This document shows, in pieces, positions 1 to 12,800 of a DNA stretch of 64,000 bases. Origin of the DNA: Liolophura sinensis. Lineage: Eukaryota > Mollusca > Polyplacophora > Chitonida > Chitonidae. The notes beneath the pieces were generated by a model. That model saw nothing but the letters and a program-made list of their open reading frames with translations, was not told the DNA's origin and searched no databases. Made by a program: the position numbers and the translations under genes. The stretch lies in contig NC_088299.1 of NCBI RefSeq assembly GCF_032854445.1, positions 2,951,001-3,015,000 on the forward strand, written 5' to 3'. Numbering within the stretch: the first letter of the stretch is position 1; each line of letters begins with the position of its first letter.

Positions 1-910
1 AAAAAAACTGCTCTGCTCCGATTTCACGGAATTAGGTTCAGTATTACAGGTTTGCTCTCGCAGAATTAAGAAGAAAATTCATTTGCTCCACTATGTTACA
101 GCACATTCATCTTCCCACACACCATGAATGTAGGTCCCAAAAGTCTAACAATGGCATTGTTTAAAACCTAATGTTTGCAGCTGACATACACAGATCTGTT
201 CGATCTACTGTTTAATGCTGCTATAATCAGTGTGGCTCAGTGCTGCTGGGTACATCATTGCATCATTACATCAGTTGTCCTACATTCATGCAGCTAATAC
301 TTTATAATCCTGTAATTGGACTGCACAATAACCAAACCCCTTTTAAACTCATAGGTTCTAGTTGCTCCACATTTTCATCACTAACTTTAGACACCCTGCT
401 CAAACAAAATGGCCTCCAAAAGGATTGTATGTAACTCCTTTTCCACATTTCTTGCCAACCCTCTGATTAACATTAAAAGCTTTGATAGGGTTCACAGACC
501 AACGTTAATTTGTTTAAACAGAAAGTATAATTCTAGTGACTGCTGAGAACCCTGCTCTGGAGTACATTTATCTGAATTGATGTTTGCTTTATGATATAGA
601 GGCTGCTACAGAGTGGTGCAAGCTCTTCATATCTACTAGAGTGTGACTGGATTGCTTAAGGATGATAATTCTGTTGCCGACAGCATCCCACTCCTGTAGC
701 TGTGACTAAATTTGTGCAAATAGAAAAACTACTTGATAACAGATATTGCAGTCTTCAAGCATTAAACAAGGGTCAAGTGAAACAGTTAATTGCAGGCATT
801 TCAATCATCCAGATATATATTTCTCTTGTACAGTGAGCTTGCCAAGTATTTGGTCAGGCCTTCATTAAAAATATGTTTGTTGGGCATAATTGGACTGACC
901 CTCAAAACAG

Positions 911-1110
911 TGGCGGGAACTCCGTGGCTCAGTCGGTTAGCGCGCTAGCACAGCGCAATGACCCAGGAGCCTCTCACCAATGCGGTCGCTGTGAGTTCAA
1001 GTCCAGCTCATGCTTGCTTCCTCTCCGGCCCTACATAGGAAGGTCTGGCAGCAACCTGCGGATGGTTGGGGGTTTCCAATCAAATAAATAAATAAATAAA
1101 TAAATAAATC
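911..1110 (+). mobile_element. SINE family A, internally deleted
   Basis: tRNA-like head TCCGTGGCTCAGTCGGTTAG with B-box-like GAGTTCAAGTCC, then a jump from GGGTTTCC to AATCAAATAAATAAATAAAT, removing the central body. Consensus order for family A: head, GCAACCTGCGGATGGTC, GGTTTCCTCCCACCATAATG, GTATAAGTGAAATATTCTTG, (AAAT)n. Confidence 0.9.
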
Positions 1111-1975
1111 AAAACAGTGGCCATACTCCAAAGTTTTCATGTGAATTTTTTATTTTTTTTCTTGATGTTAATTGGGTTAAAATCCTTGTGTTTTAACTAG
1201 CTATTTTTCTTATTAGCGTTGATAAAATTTTAAGGATGGCCCAAGAAGCAAATGAGTAATTTAAGGGGCTAGATGAGATGAATAAATACCTGCCTCTATT
1301 TTATTCATTAATATATTATTTTTATTGTTAATTGAAGCAATCCGTTAGATGTTAAGTATGTTTGAATGCATTTTTGGAAAAACAGACTGAAGGACTCCAT
1401 TCTCAAAACACTCAAAAAGTCAAAAATAGAACTTGGATTAAATAGATATTTGTTAATGGAAGAGATTTGTGTTAAAGGAAGAGACAGCTGATGCATCGTG
1501 TTATTCAAAAGAAAAATGTTTGTTTGTTGTATTCCTGGCTATTGCGAAACACCCAATTAGATACACATGACTCTGTTTCACCTGGTTTTAGGTCAATGAA
1601 ATTACCCTATTTTTTGATCTCACACCCATCTCAGCTTGGCTGTTTTCTGTTATGAGTATGCTGTATGTGGGCAGAACCTGTCTGATTTACCTGGGATGTT
1701 TGAGAGTTCAAGTTGAACCACTCCCACATATCACAAACCAGATGATTTGTGCGTTTGGATTTGTAAACGTCATCTTTTCTGTGTTATTCAAAGAAATGTT
1801 TGAAAGATAATTAGCGATAACTATTGTTGTCATTACAAAGAGGTGTATTTAAGGTTTATGTCTTAACAAGAAGGCACCAGTAATGTTTTACTGTTTTGAG
1901 ATCCCTTGTTTTGAACTGACCGTAATTTTTCAACGTAGACTGTTTATTTCATAGACTGTAATCAATCTGTTTTTA

Positions 1976-2062
1976 TTGATTTATTTGATTGTTGTTTTAC
2001 GCTAAATTCAAGAATGTTTCACTTATGTGATGGCAGGCAGCATTATGGTGAGAGGAACACTC
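1976..2062 (-). mobile_element. SINE family A, 3' fragment
   Basis: Diverged minus-strand tail and ATAATG-box region (TTTACGCTAAATTCAAGAAT, CAGCATTATGGTGAGAGG). Confidence 0.7.
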
Positions 2063-2089
2063 TTTTGTAAAACTATCACATTCCCCAAA

Positions 2090-2280
2090 GTCATTATTAG
2101 TCCTATACCAGTCCTTGGTGGGACTACAGCTATACAAATAAGAGCGTGTCATGAAGCAATTTTCCAGTCTTTTTCCAAATGGTTCATCATATTGAAATTA
2201 AGCTTGGTACATAGTCTTCACCTTGACAAATTACAGATCAGGGTTGACCTTTATTTTCATCAATAGGTTTGGCCATTTTC
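2090..2280 (+). repeat. Dispersed repeat D, copy 1
   Basis: TTTTCCAAATGGTTCATCAT, ATTGAAATTAAGCTTGGTAC, TTGACAAATTACAGATCAGG are shared with 33020-33160. Confidence 0.55.
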
Positions 2281-2631
2281 AGTCTGTTTTGAACTTAGCC
2301 TGCAAACCTGATTGTGATGTGTATAATAAATTTGAAGTGTAACTTTAATGTTTGAATGCAGTAAGAAGTGTAACGTGGAAAGAAATCTGTCCGGAACCAT
2401 AAGGCACATTTATAAGTGCTGTACATACTCCATACAGCGCTCCCATACTCTTTGATCACTGTATATTACTGTGACAAGTAGAATTTTAAATTATGTACTG
2501 AAATCTTGAACAACTCCAAGGTCACTGAGGTCATGATGATAAACCTGAAAGTGACATCAGAAAAAAACAGAAGTGCTGTTTCAGTCTTTCTTTCTTTTAG
2601 TACTTGATACACACAAATTTCCACTAAAGGG

Positions 2632-2842
2632 GTCCTCCGTGGCCTGGTAGTGCAGCACTTTGTCCTAGGAGTTCTTGCCAGTGCGTTCTCCATGATTCAG
2701 AATCCAGCTCAGGCATGTCAGGTGGGCTTCTTATCTGATCACAAGTGAGGAAGGTTTTTCAGCAACCTGCACATGGTCGTGGGCTTCCCTCCGGGCTATG
2801 CCATGTTCCTCCCACCTTAATACAGGCAGCCACGGTAGAAGT
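2632..2842 (+). mobile_element. SINE family A, diverged
   Basis: CCTCCGTGGCCTGGTAGTGC head, CAGCAACCTGCACATGGTCG, GTTCCTCCCACCTTAATAC; an old copy without a clear tail. Confidence 0.65.
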
Positions 2843-2961
2843 GAAGTATTGTTGTGGATGTTGCAAAACACAAATCGAAATGAATTTTCTTCTAAGGTTT
2901 GCACAAAATTACAGATTTATTGTAAAACAGTTTTGTTGATGGACACTGATTACATTGGACT

Positions 2962-3264
2962 TTAATGAGCCTCCACCTCAAATTCGGGAGACCTAGAAGC
3001 AACCCCAGGCCGCTTCATACCAAAGGTTTCGAAAAACGGTATTTCTTGGTGCTCAGCATTGAGAGGTGGGAACAAGGAAAGAGGACTGGTTGGTCCAATG
3101 ACCATCTAGTGTCATATCTGGTGTCTTCGGCATAATACGGCATGGACTCACCTTGCCACAGTATATGTACACATAAGTAATAAGTAATTAGTCCTCGTTG
3201 TCTTATGACTGATAAATTGTTTAGTACAATGTAAAACCCCAAGCTTATATACATGCATGTACAT
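2962..3264 (+). mobile_element. SINE family B copy
   Basis: Family B pattern: CCACCTC-AA-TC-GGAGACC head, GG-GCTCAGCA(T/C)TGAGAG, ACTGGTTGG, GTGTC(T)TTCGGCATAATAC, CCTTGCCACA, GACTGA-AAATTGTT-AGTACAA-GT(A)AAACCC. This copy has most blocks. Confidence 0.75.
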
Positions 3265-3770
3265 CACAAAGTCCTGTTGGGCACTTGACAAGGTCAACTG
3301 TGCTCTCCACCCATACATGTGTACTGGACTGACCTTGTGTCATTGAAGTGTTATATAGAGTACAGTTGAAAAAAAAACAAACAAAATAAATAATATTGTG
3401 TGTAATATGACGAGGTAGTCAAGGCAATGCAAGCATCTAGGGCCATTTTTGCTTCAGGAAAACATTCAGGCGACCAAGCTGTTAAGGGACCAAACTATTT
3501 ATCAAGCTGTACAAAAACTAACTTCATTCAAAATGAATATATATGCATGCTCCTTTTACCATTAAAAAAATTGTATTTGCACACATATATGTACTTGTAA
3601 AAGCTCTCAGAGAGAATATTTTTGATTTGCATTTGATGAAAAAAAACTCCTTAAACACAAATGCGACCTTTGAATTTAGGGTGAGAACCTTGCATGCTTT
3701 TTTACATGTTATGCCCTGGTACATATAGTCTTTGTTGTTCTCATGCGAACTCATGTTTTGTACTTTTCAG

Positions 3771-3880
3771 GTGACACAGAGAATATTGACAAATTTAACC
3801 GTAGGCTCGTCAAGGTAACGAAACAACACAATGAAGAGTGTAGACAGCTGTTGAAGTTGATGGGAATCCCATATGTAGAG
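3771..3880 (+). CDS. FEN1: FEN1 exon A (first in window)
   Basis: Acceptor TTTTCAG before 3771, donor GTCAGT after 3880. It begins at codon position 2 (one base comes from an exon outside the window) and encodes 36 full codons containing [14 protein letters not shown] and [11 protein letters not shown], which match the helical segment that leads into the second half of the FEN1 nuclease fold. It ends in phase 0. Confidence 0.95.
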
Positions 3881-6800
3881 GTCAGTTTCATCCTTGGGGT
3901 TTTTTGACTGCATGAGTAAAGATTTTGTGAACAGATTGTAGTGAAACCTGAGGAGGCTAACAAATCACCACTCTGGTCCACAGCGCAATTATAGACTAAG
4001 TTCATTGTGAAATATCATGTCGACCCATGTCAAAGACATATGTTGCCATTGCCCGTGTTGTCACAATCAATTTAGCTGCATTGTGCAGCACATCTCAGGA
4101 TCAGATGGTTGATTTGAGTCAGTTTTAGGTATTTACAGTGTCAGTTTGACAGATACAAAAATGATTCTGTCGCATGCACGGTTCATTGAAACTTGGTCAT
4201 GTTGGTGACAGTAAGCAGTTAACAATGCTCATGTGATCTTCTGCTTAGTCTGACTGCCACCAGTTTGTCACCAGTAATAAATGGTGCGCATATCTGGATG
4301 TCACATATAGGGAAAGTTTGTCAGAAACTTGCCAATAGGTGGGTGGTTTTTGCCCAGGGCAATCTTATCATAACTAATAGCAATATGAGTATGGCCTTCA
4401 ACTTCAGCCAAATAAGTAAGTTTTTTTTGCTGTACCCTGAGGTCGGTGTCCAGTGTCAGCACTTACGTATAATGTATTAAAGTGTTGATCCTCTTTAAGC
4501 AGGACTGGTCGGTGTACTGTCAGTATAAAATGGCTGGGTGGGGTGTCCTGTTGGGTGTGTTCGGCATAATACTTCAGTCGCGACATCACTTTGGTGGCAT
4601 GAACTCTCTGTCCATATAGTGTGTCCTCAGCAGTGAATTTCAGTGGTCAAGCTGACCAGTCTAACAATATGGAATTGTGTTGAATTCTGACATTTTGTTT
4701 GTGTCGCATAGTTTACTAGGTCATATGATGTAATTCACTGACTATGACAGACAGAAAAAACCAAGTATTATGACTGCAACGGTGTTGTGAATATTGCCAG
4801 TGGAGAAATTCATCCCAATAAGCGAAAAAAATCTGCTTAGTGTCATGATTTCAAGCACAGGGTAAAGAACCACGGAAAATCACCTATAATTTAAAAGCAT
4901 TTTTCACCAACTGATCGTCTTACTGTACTAAGTGTCATGACTACAGAACAGAAAGATGTCACTTTGGTGAAAAGTCACCTAAAGTTATATGTGATTTACT
5001 GTTAATCACAAAAAATATTTGTAAGCCTTTCACAGTTTTAGTGCAGCAGGAAGATTAAAACAGTTGGGGTAGATTTGATGGCCAAAGAGTCTCCCTCTTG
5101 GTTGAGAAACCCCAGGATCAAACGTGAGTCAGGTCAGACCAAAGACTTTAAAAATGGTATTTGTTGCTGCTTCGCTGGGCGTTCAGCACAGAGAGGTTGG
5201 AGCAAGGAGATAAAACTGGTTGGCCCGGTGTCAGTATAATGTGGGGTGTCATTTCTGGTGTCTTCAGCATGATATTTTAGAGGCAGCATCACTTTGGGGA
5301 CATGGACTCACTCTGCCACAAGAAGAGACAGTATATGTACACACACCTCACAATCACTCCCCATTGTCGTATGATGTAAAACCCAAAACAAACATTCAAA
5401 CATGCATACCATAAAAAGTTGGTTAGAATCCCATCATATTATCTGTGATTGATGGTATTGTGTGCTGCTCTGTAAGCATTTTATGTGGGTATTGTCCCTT
5501 AGGCTCCCTGCGAAGCAGAGGCCCAGTGTGCAGCCCTGGTGAAGGCGGGGAAGGTGTATGCCGTGGGGACAGAGGATATGGATGCCCTCACCTTCGGCTC
5601 CACCGTCCTCCTCAGACACCTCACCTTCAGTGAAGCCAGGTAAGTCCTTCAGACCTGAATAAAAAGGTTACCCCGCATATGCATACCCACTGAAAAGCTA
5701 CATGTACCATGTCCAAAGTATTTTTCCTACTAGAAGACCACACCTATTGACGTTGTTGTTTTACGGGCAGAATGAATCTTTTTCCTAGTCTCCGAAGGAG
5801 GGTATACAAATAATAATATAACTTAGAATTTGTCTGATTTGTTGGAAAGGTGGACTCTCCCAGCAATAATTCCCCTTTGAGACATATTTACGTGATCGGA
5901 AAGCTTCGAAAAACAGAAAAATCATGGAATTGTCAAAATCAGACAAAATGAAAAGGTGGATTTTCAGTTTAATTGGATTAAATTTTTAGCCGTGAAACAC
6001 AAAATAAAATTAGTGTGGCCTTACCAGCATTTTATCTTTGGCCAGGTGTGGCCTCTGTGGCTCATTTGGTTAGCGCACTAGTGTAGTGTAATGACCCAGG
6101 AGCCTCTCACCAATGCAGCCGCTTTGAGTTCATGTCCAGCTCACGCTGGCTTCCTCACGCCGTCGTATAAGTGNNNNNNNNNNNNNNNNNNNNNNNNNNN
6201 NNNNNNNNNNNNNNNNNNNNNNNNNNNNNNNNNNNNNNNNNNNNNNNNNNNNNNNNNNNNNNNNNNNNNNNNNNNNNNNNNNNNNNNNNNNNNNNNNNNN
6301 NNNNNNNNNNNNNNNNNNNNNNNNNNNNNNNNNNNNNNNNNNNNNNNNNNNNNNNNNNNNNNNNNNNNNNNNNTTACAAAATATTTCCAGTGGTCTTCAA
6401 CTTGAGAATGGAAAACGGGGCTAGTTTGATGCATTAGTCCGTATTGGCTACGTACAGTGACCGGCTGGCTGATAAAAGAGCATTCACTGTTAAGGCAGAA
6501 TGATGGCGTGACGATATGAAATCCTGCCAGTCCAGCAATGTCGTGTCAAGTCGTTACCACTAATCTAAGCTTTAACTTGACCTTCTTTTGTTTGGTGGGA
6601 GCGGTTGGGGGGGGGGGGGGATTTAAATTCCCGCATTTGGCAGGAAATTGCCTTGACGAAAAAAAAAAGAAATTTAATCTTAGTTGTTTTTGCTGACGAT
6701 CTATTGCAGGATAGGGATATTTTTGTGTTGGATGTACGGTGTGGGCCACATCATGTTGACTTATGCAGTGTTGTGTGCATTGATGAAATATGCCATGACC

Positions 6801-9800
6801 TTATACTCTTCTACACACTGTCACATCTGACATTAAATGCATTCATTTTTTCAATCAACTCGTCATAAATTTGTTCCGATGTGACTGGCATGCACATCAC
6901 ATGAGCATTTCCCCCAGAGAGTGTTAAATCTCCTTTACTTCGTACATGTTGTATTTAATTGACTTACAACCTGCTCATTCGCATGAATTATCATCCTTTT
7001 ATATGAAAGCAGTTGCGGATTATTTCGTTCATTCATGTGATCTTCTTTCTGTCTTTTCGTACTGCTTTTTGGCAACAATATTTGGAAAGTTAGTTCAGCT
7101 TTCAACAAATCGTAACACATTGTTTGAAGTGATGTATTGTTGACTGTTCTAATGTTTCTCTACATGGATTTGTAGATATAATGTTTTTACTTGTTTATGT
7201 GTCATTATTGAGTGTCAGTAGAAAGGGCAAATCTGGAAAAGTTACCCTCCTTAAACAAAAAGTTTCATTCATTCCTCATTCAGGCCACCAACCTTCCAGA
7301 AAAGAGTTCTAGTTTTTTAGTTTCTAGTTCTAGTTTTTCTTCCTGTATTTTTTTCGTTGATGGTTGTGGGTTTCCCCTGGGCTGTGCCTGGTTTCCTTCC
7401 ACCATAATGCTGGCCACCCTCATTATGAGTGCAATAAATTATGCCATAAAACACCAATCAAATAATAAGTATTTACTTCTGCATAACGTTTCCTTGTTGC
7501 TTATGGAATATAATTCTTTCTGAATGCTTACTCTTGATTTCATTACGTTTTATTATTGACATCAAGCTGCTTTGCCTCATTGTCGTTGCTCTTTAAGATT
7601 CTCATTGACATTACACCTTAATGTTATCATTGACATCGCACTTGAATATTTCTCAATGACATCTCATTTAAATATGCTCGTTGTGCATCTCACTTTAACA
7701 TTCTCATTGACATCATTTATTCTCAATGACACCATGCTTTAATATTCTCAGTAACATCACACTTATCCTCACTGATGTCACACTTATCCTCTCTGACTTA
7801 CACTTTATGATTCTCTTACTGACAACACAGTTTGTCCTTGACAGTCACATTTTAATACTCATTGACGTCCAATAATTCTCACTGACATCACACTGTATTA
7901 CTTATTGACATCCAATAATTTTCACTGACATCACACTTTAACACACACTGACGTCACACTTTAACACACATTGGCGTCACACTTTAATACTTGTTGACAT
8001 CCAATAATTCTCACTGACGTCACAATTTAACACACACTGACGTCACACTTTAATACTTATTGACATCCAATAATTTTCACTGACATCACACTTTAACACA
8101 CACTGACGTCACACTTTAACGCACATTGGCGTCACACTTTAATACTTGTTGACATCCAATAATTCTCACTGACGTCACACTTTAACACACACTGACGTCA
8201 CACTTTAATACTTATTGACATCCAATAATTTTCACTGACATCACACTTTAACACACACTGACGTCACACTTTAACACACATTGGCGTCACACTTTAATAC
8301 TTGTTGACATCCAATAATTCTCACTGACGTCACAATTTAACACACACTGACGTCACACTTTAATACTTATTGACATCCAATAATTCTCACTGACGTCACA
8401 CTTTAACACACACTGACGTCACACTTTAACACACATTGGCGTCACACTTTAATACTTGTTGACATCCAATAATTCTCACTGACTTCACACTTTAACACAC
8501 ACTGACGTCACACTTTAATACTTATTGACATCCAATAATTTTCACTGACATCACACTTTAACACACACTGACGTCACACTTTAACACACATTGGCGTCAC
8601 ACTTTAATACTTGTTGACATCCAATAATTCTCACTGACGTCACAATTTAACACACACTGACGTCACACTTTAATACTTATTGACATCCAATAATTCTCAC
8701 TGACGTCACACTTTAACACACACTGACGTCACACTTTAACACACATTGGCGTCACACTTTAATACTTGTTGACATCCAATAATTCTCACTGACTTCACAC
8801 TTTAACACACACTGACGTCACACTTTAATACTTATTGACATCCAATAATTTTCACTGACATCACTCTTTAACACACACTGACGTCACACTTTAACACACA
8901 TTGGCGTCACACTTTAATACCTGTTGACATCCAATAATTCTCACTGACATCACACTTTAACACACACTGACGTCACACTTTAACACACATTGGCGTCACA
9001 CTTTAATACTTATTGACATCCAATAATTCTCACTGACGTCACACTTTAATACTTATTGACATCCAATAATTCTCACTGACGTCACAATTTAACACACACT
9101 GACGTCACACTTTAATACTTATTGACATCCAATAATTTTCACTGACATCACACTTTAACACACACTGACGTCACACTTTAACACACATTGGCGTCACACT
9201 TTAATACCTGTTGACATCCAATAATTCTCACTGACGTCACAATTTAACACACACTGACGTCACACTTTAATACTTATTGACATCCAATAATTTTCACTGA
9301 CATCACACTTTAACACACACTGACGTCACACTTTAACACACATTGGCGTCACACTTTAATACCTGTTGACATCCAATAATTCTCACTGACGTCACAATCT
9401 AACACACACTGACGTCACACTTTAATACTTATTGACATCCAATAATTCTCACTGACATCACACTTTAACACACACTGACGTCACACTTTAATACTTATTG
9501 ACATCCAATAATTCTCACTGACATCACACTTTAACACACACTGACGTCACAATTTAACACACACTGACGTCACACTTTAATACTTATTGACATCCAATAA
9601 TTCTCACTGACGTCACAATTTAACACACACTGACGTCACACTTTAATACTTATTGACATCCAATAATTCTCACTGACATCACACTTTAACACACACTGAC
9701 GTCACACTTTAATACTTATTGACATCCAATAATTCTCACTGACATCACGCTTAGCCTCACTGACATCACACTTTAAAACTCTCTCACTGACGGCATTTTT

Positions 9801-12800
9801 TCCTCTTTGACGTCACACTTTAATACTCATTGATGACCTACATATGTTTGTTTGTACCACGCTTGTTTTCAGCAGTTTATTGCCATCATTATTAAGCTTG
9901 CGTACTCATTCACTAACGGCCTGCGGATTCGTAACATTGAGTGCACATGCAGAGCCATGCACTACCCTGCTTTGTTTCAATCAGATTCAATGCTATGTGT
10001 AAACAGAACGCTAACCTGTGGGACAATCAGGCTTTTTAGATGGAAAAACAAAGAAATAAAATGTGAATGTTTGTGATGGTGTGGAAGAGATTGGTCTAAC
10101 AATGAAGCAGGGCTTGCGGGCTCTTCATGCTGCTATGTAGTATTTACACATAATTCACACATTGGTGTGGGCACTAAAACAGTGGGACGCAGGACAGGAC
10201 CGATGTGCTGACAGGCATATCCTGCGCCTTACCGATAGCTCAACAAACCGTCATTTCCTTAATGCAAACATAGACTCTGCCTCTGGCTGTTTCCACTAAG
10301 CTCTGTTTTATTTCTCCTCCAGGAAAATGCCAATAAAGGAATTCCACTTGGAGCGTGTACTGCAGGATCTGGAACTCTCCCGAGATGAGGTATGCACGTC
10401 CTCGCGTCTGTTAGTGGTCTCAAAGCATCCAGCCGCCTCCTTTACCAGGTTGTGTTTGCTGAATGCGATTGAGTAATTAAATAAGGGTAATGGTGGTCAT
10501 ACAGCTACACATAACTGCTAAGGTTGGCCGCATGGCTTTGGCGTAATGGCCTTTGTACAAACATTTAATGAAGGAAGGTACATGTATTGTTCAGAAGCTC
10601 TTGCACACCTGTAAATAACGCTGATCGCTTGTTCCGGCTGTAATGTAAACTGTAGCTGATGTCCTTGTTCAAAGTAACAAATGTGACATTTATGGATATT
10701 GACCTAAATATTTCGTGGAGAATATATTATAGAAAAATTACTTTATCGTCGGAAGCGAGAAATATTGTTGAGTAAAGAGAGAGTTGGACATTACTCTGTA
10801 GTTTTGTACTGTAGGGCATGTGTGGTGAGTAAATATTAATGACCACCCCCACTAGTAGTTTTGTACTGAAAGGGGGGGGGGGGGGGTCCGTGGCTCAGTT
10901 GGTTAGCGCGCTAGCGCAGTGTGGTCCGTCAGCAACCTGTGGATGGTCGTGGGTTTCCGCCGGGTTGTGCCCGGTTTCCACCCACCATAATGCTGGCCGC
11001 CGTCGTATAAGTGAAATATTCTTGAGTACGGCGTAAAACACCAATCATATAAATAAATAAATAATTTGTACTGAAGGGCATGTATGGTGAGTGAATATTA
11101 TCACCCCCACAAGTAGTTATGTACTGCAGGGCACGTGTGGTGAGTGAATATTAATTATCACCCCCACTAGTAGTTTTGTACTGCAGGTCACGTGTGGTGA
11201 GTGAATATTAATTATCACCCCCACTAGTCGCTATGGCCTGCAGGGCACGTGTGGTGAGTGAATATTACTTATCACCCCCACTAATAGTTTTGTACTGCAG
11301 GGCACGTGTGGTGAGTGAATATTAATTATCACCCCCACTAGTCGCTATGGCCTGCAGGGCACGTGTGGTGAGTGAATATTAATTATCACCCCCACAAGTA
11401 GTTATGTACTGCAGGGCATGTGCGGTGAGTGAATATTAATTATCTCACCCACTAGTCGCTATGGCCTGCAGGGCATGTGTGGTGAGTGAATATTAATTAT
11501 CACCCTCACTAGTCGCTATGTACTGCAGGGCATGTGTGGTGAGTGAATATTAATTATCACCCTCACTAGTTGCTATGGCCTGCAGGGCACGTGTGGTGAG
11601 TGAATATTAATTATCACCCCCACTAGTGGCTATGGCCTGCAGGGCACGTGTGGTGAGTGAATATTAATTATCTCACCCACTAGTAGTTTTGTACTGCAGG
11701 GCACGTGTGGTGAGTGAATATTAATTATCACCCCCACTAGTCGCTATGGCCTGCAGGGCATGTGTGGTGAGTGAATATTAATTATCACCCCCACTAGTCG
11801 CTATGGCCTGCAGGGCACGTGTGGTGAGTGAATATTAATTATCACCCCCACAAGTAGTTATGTACTGCAGGGCATGTGCGGTGAGTGAATATTAATTATC
11901 TCACCCACTAGTAGTTTTGTACTGCAGGTCACGTGTGGTGAGTGAATATTAATTATCACCCCTACTAGTCGCTATGGCCTGCTGGGCACGTGTGGTGAGT
12001 GAATATTAATTATCACCCCCACTAGTGGCTATGGCCTGCAGGGCACGTGTGGTGAGTGAATATTAATTATCTCACCCACTAGTAGTTTTGTACTGCAGGG
12101 CACGTGTGGAATATTATTTTCGACGTAAATGATATGACTAAAAGTCTCGTATTCTGATTTATCTATTGAAGACAGCTGTGTCAAGGTTTGTGTAGAAAGT
12201 GGGATGATATCCTTCTGGGAAAATGTTAAGCATCCAAAAAAAAAAAAAAATATTTACCTTTATTTCCCTCAAAAACAGCTTTTCTTTGAGGTGAATTTTC
12301 AGGTCAAATAAAGTATTTACTAGAATAATTAATAAAAAAAAAACATGGAGGAGGTCTATTCCCATCAGGGATCAGAAAATATTTAACAGCATTGCAGCAT
12401 TGTTTGAAATCATGGTGCTTGTATAGTGCCTTGTATATGTTTTTGGTTTATGAAATTAAATGTGATTCCAAATAGAGAACAGGTGTAATCTCTACTACAT
12501 CTGAGGGTATTACATCATAATCATTTCCAGCTTCTGTGGAAGTCATCCACCTCGAAGTCAGGAGACCCGGGATCAAACCCGTCTTGGGTCATACCAAATA
12601 CGGCCTCGCTTGGCGCTCAGCACTGAAAAGTTAAAGCAAAAAAAAAACATTTCTGGTTGGCCTGGTGTCATTATAATGTGACTGGTTCAGGTGTCATGTC
12701 TGGTGTCTTTGGCATGATACTTCAGTGGCAACAACACTTTGGACTTGCCCTGCCACAAGAAGACACAGTGCATGTATATGTACACACACATAATGGCACC

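Larger units (their letters stand above)
1..3770. other. FEN1 upstream intron or flank, no exon found
   Basis: Scanned for the first ~120 FEN1 codons (for example the FDGKPP and AIDASMSIYQF blocks) in all frames; none seen. The stretch holds SINE pieces at 911, 1976, 2632 and 2962 and otherwise unassigned sequence. It is most likely FEN1 intron. Confidence 0.6.

Noticed and set aside
911-980. tRNA gene suggested by the SINE head (GTGGCTCAG-TGGTTAG, GAGTTCAAGTCC)
   Set aside because: A and B boxes are present, but no cloverleaf closes and the sequence continues into the SINE body in every copy.
6091-6437. Open frames across the N run
   Set aside because: They exist only because N was translated as X.
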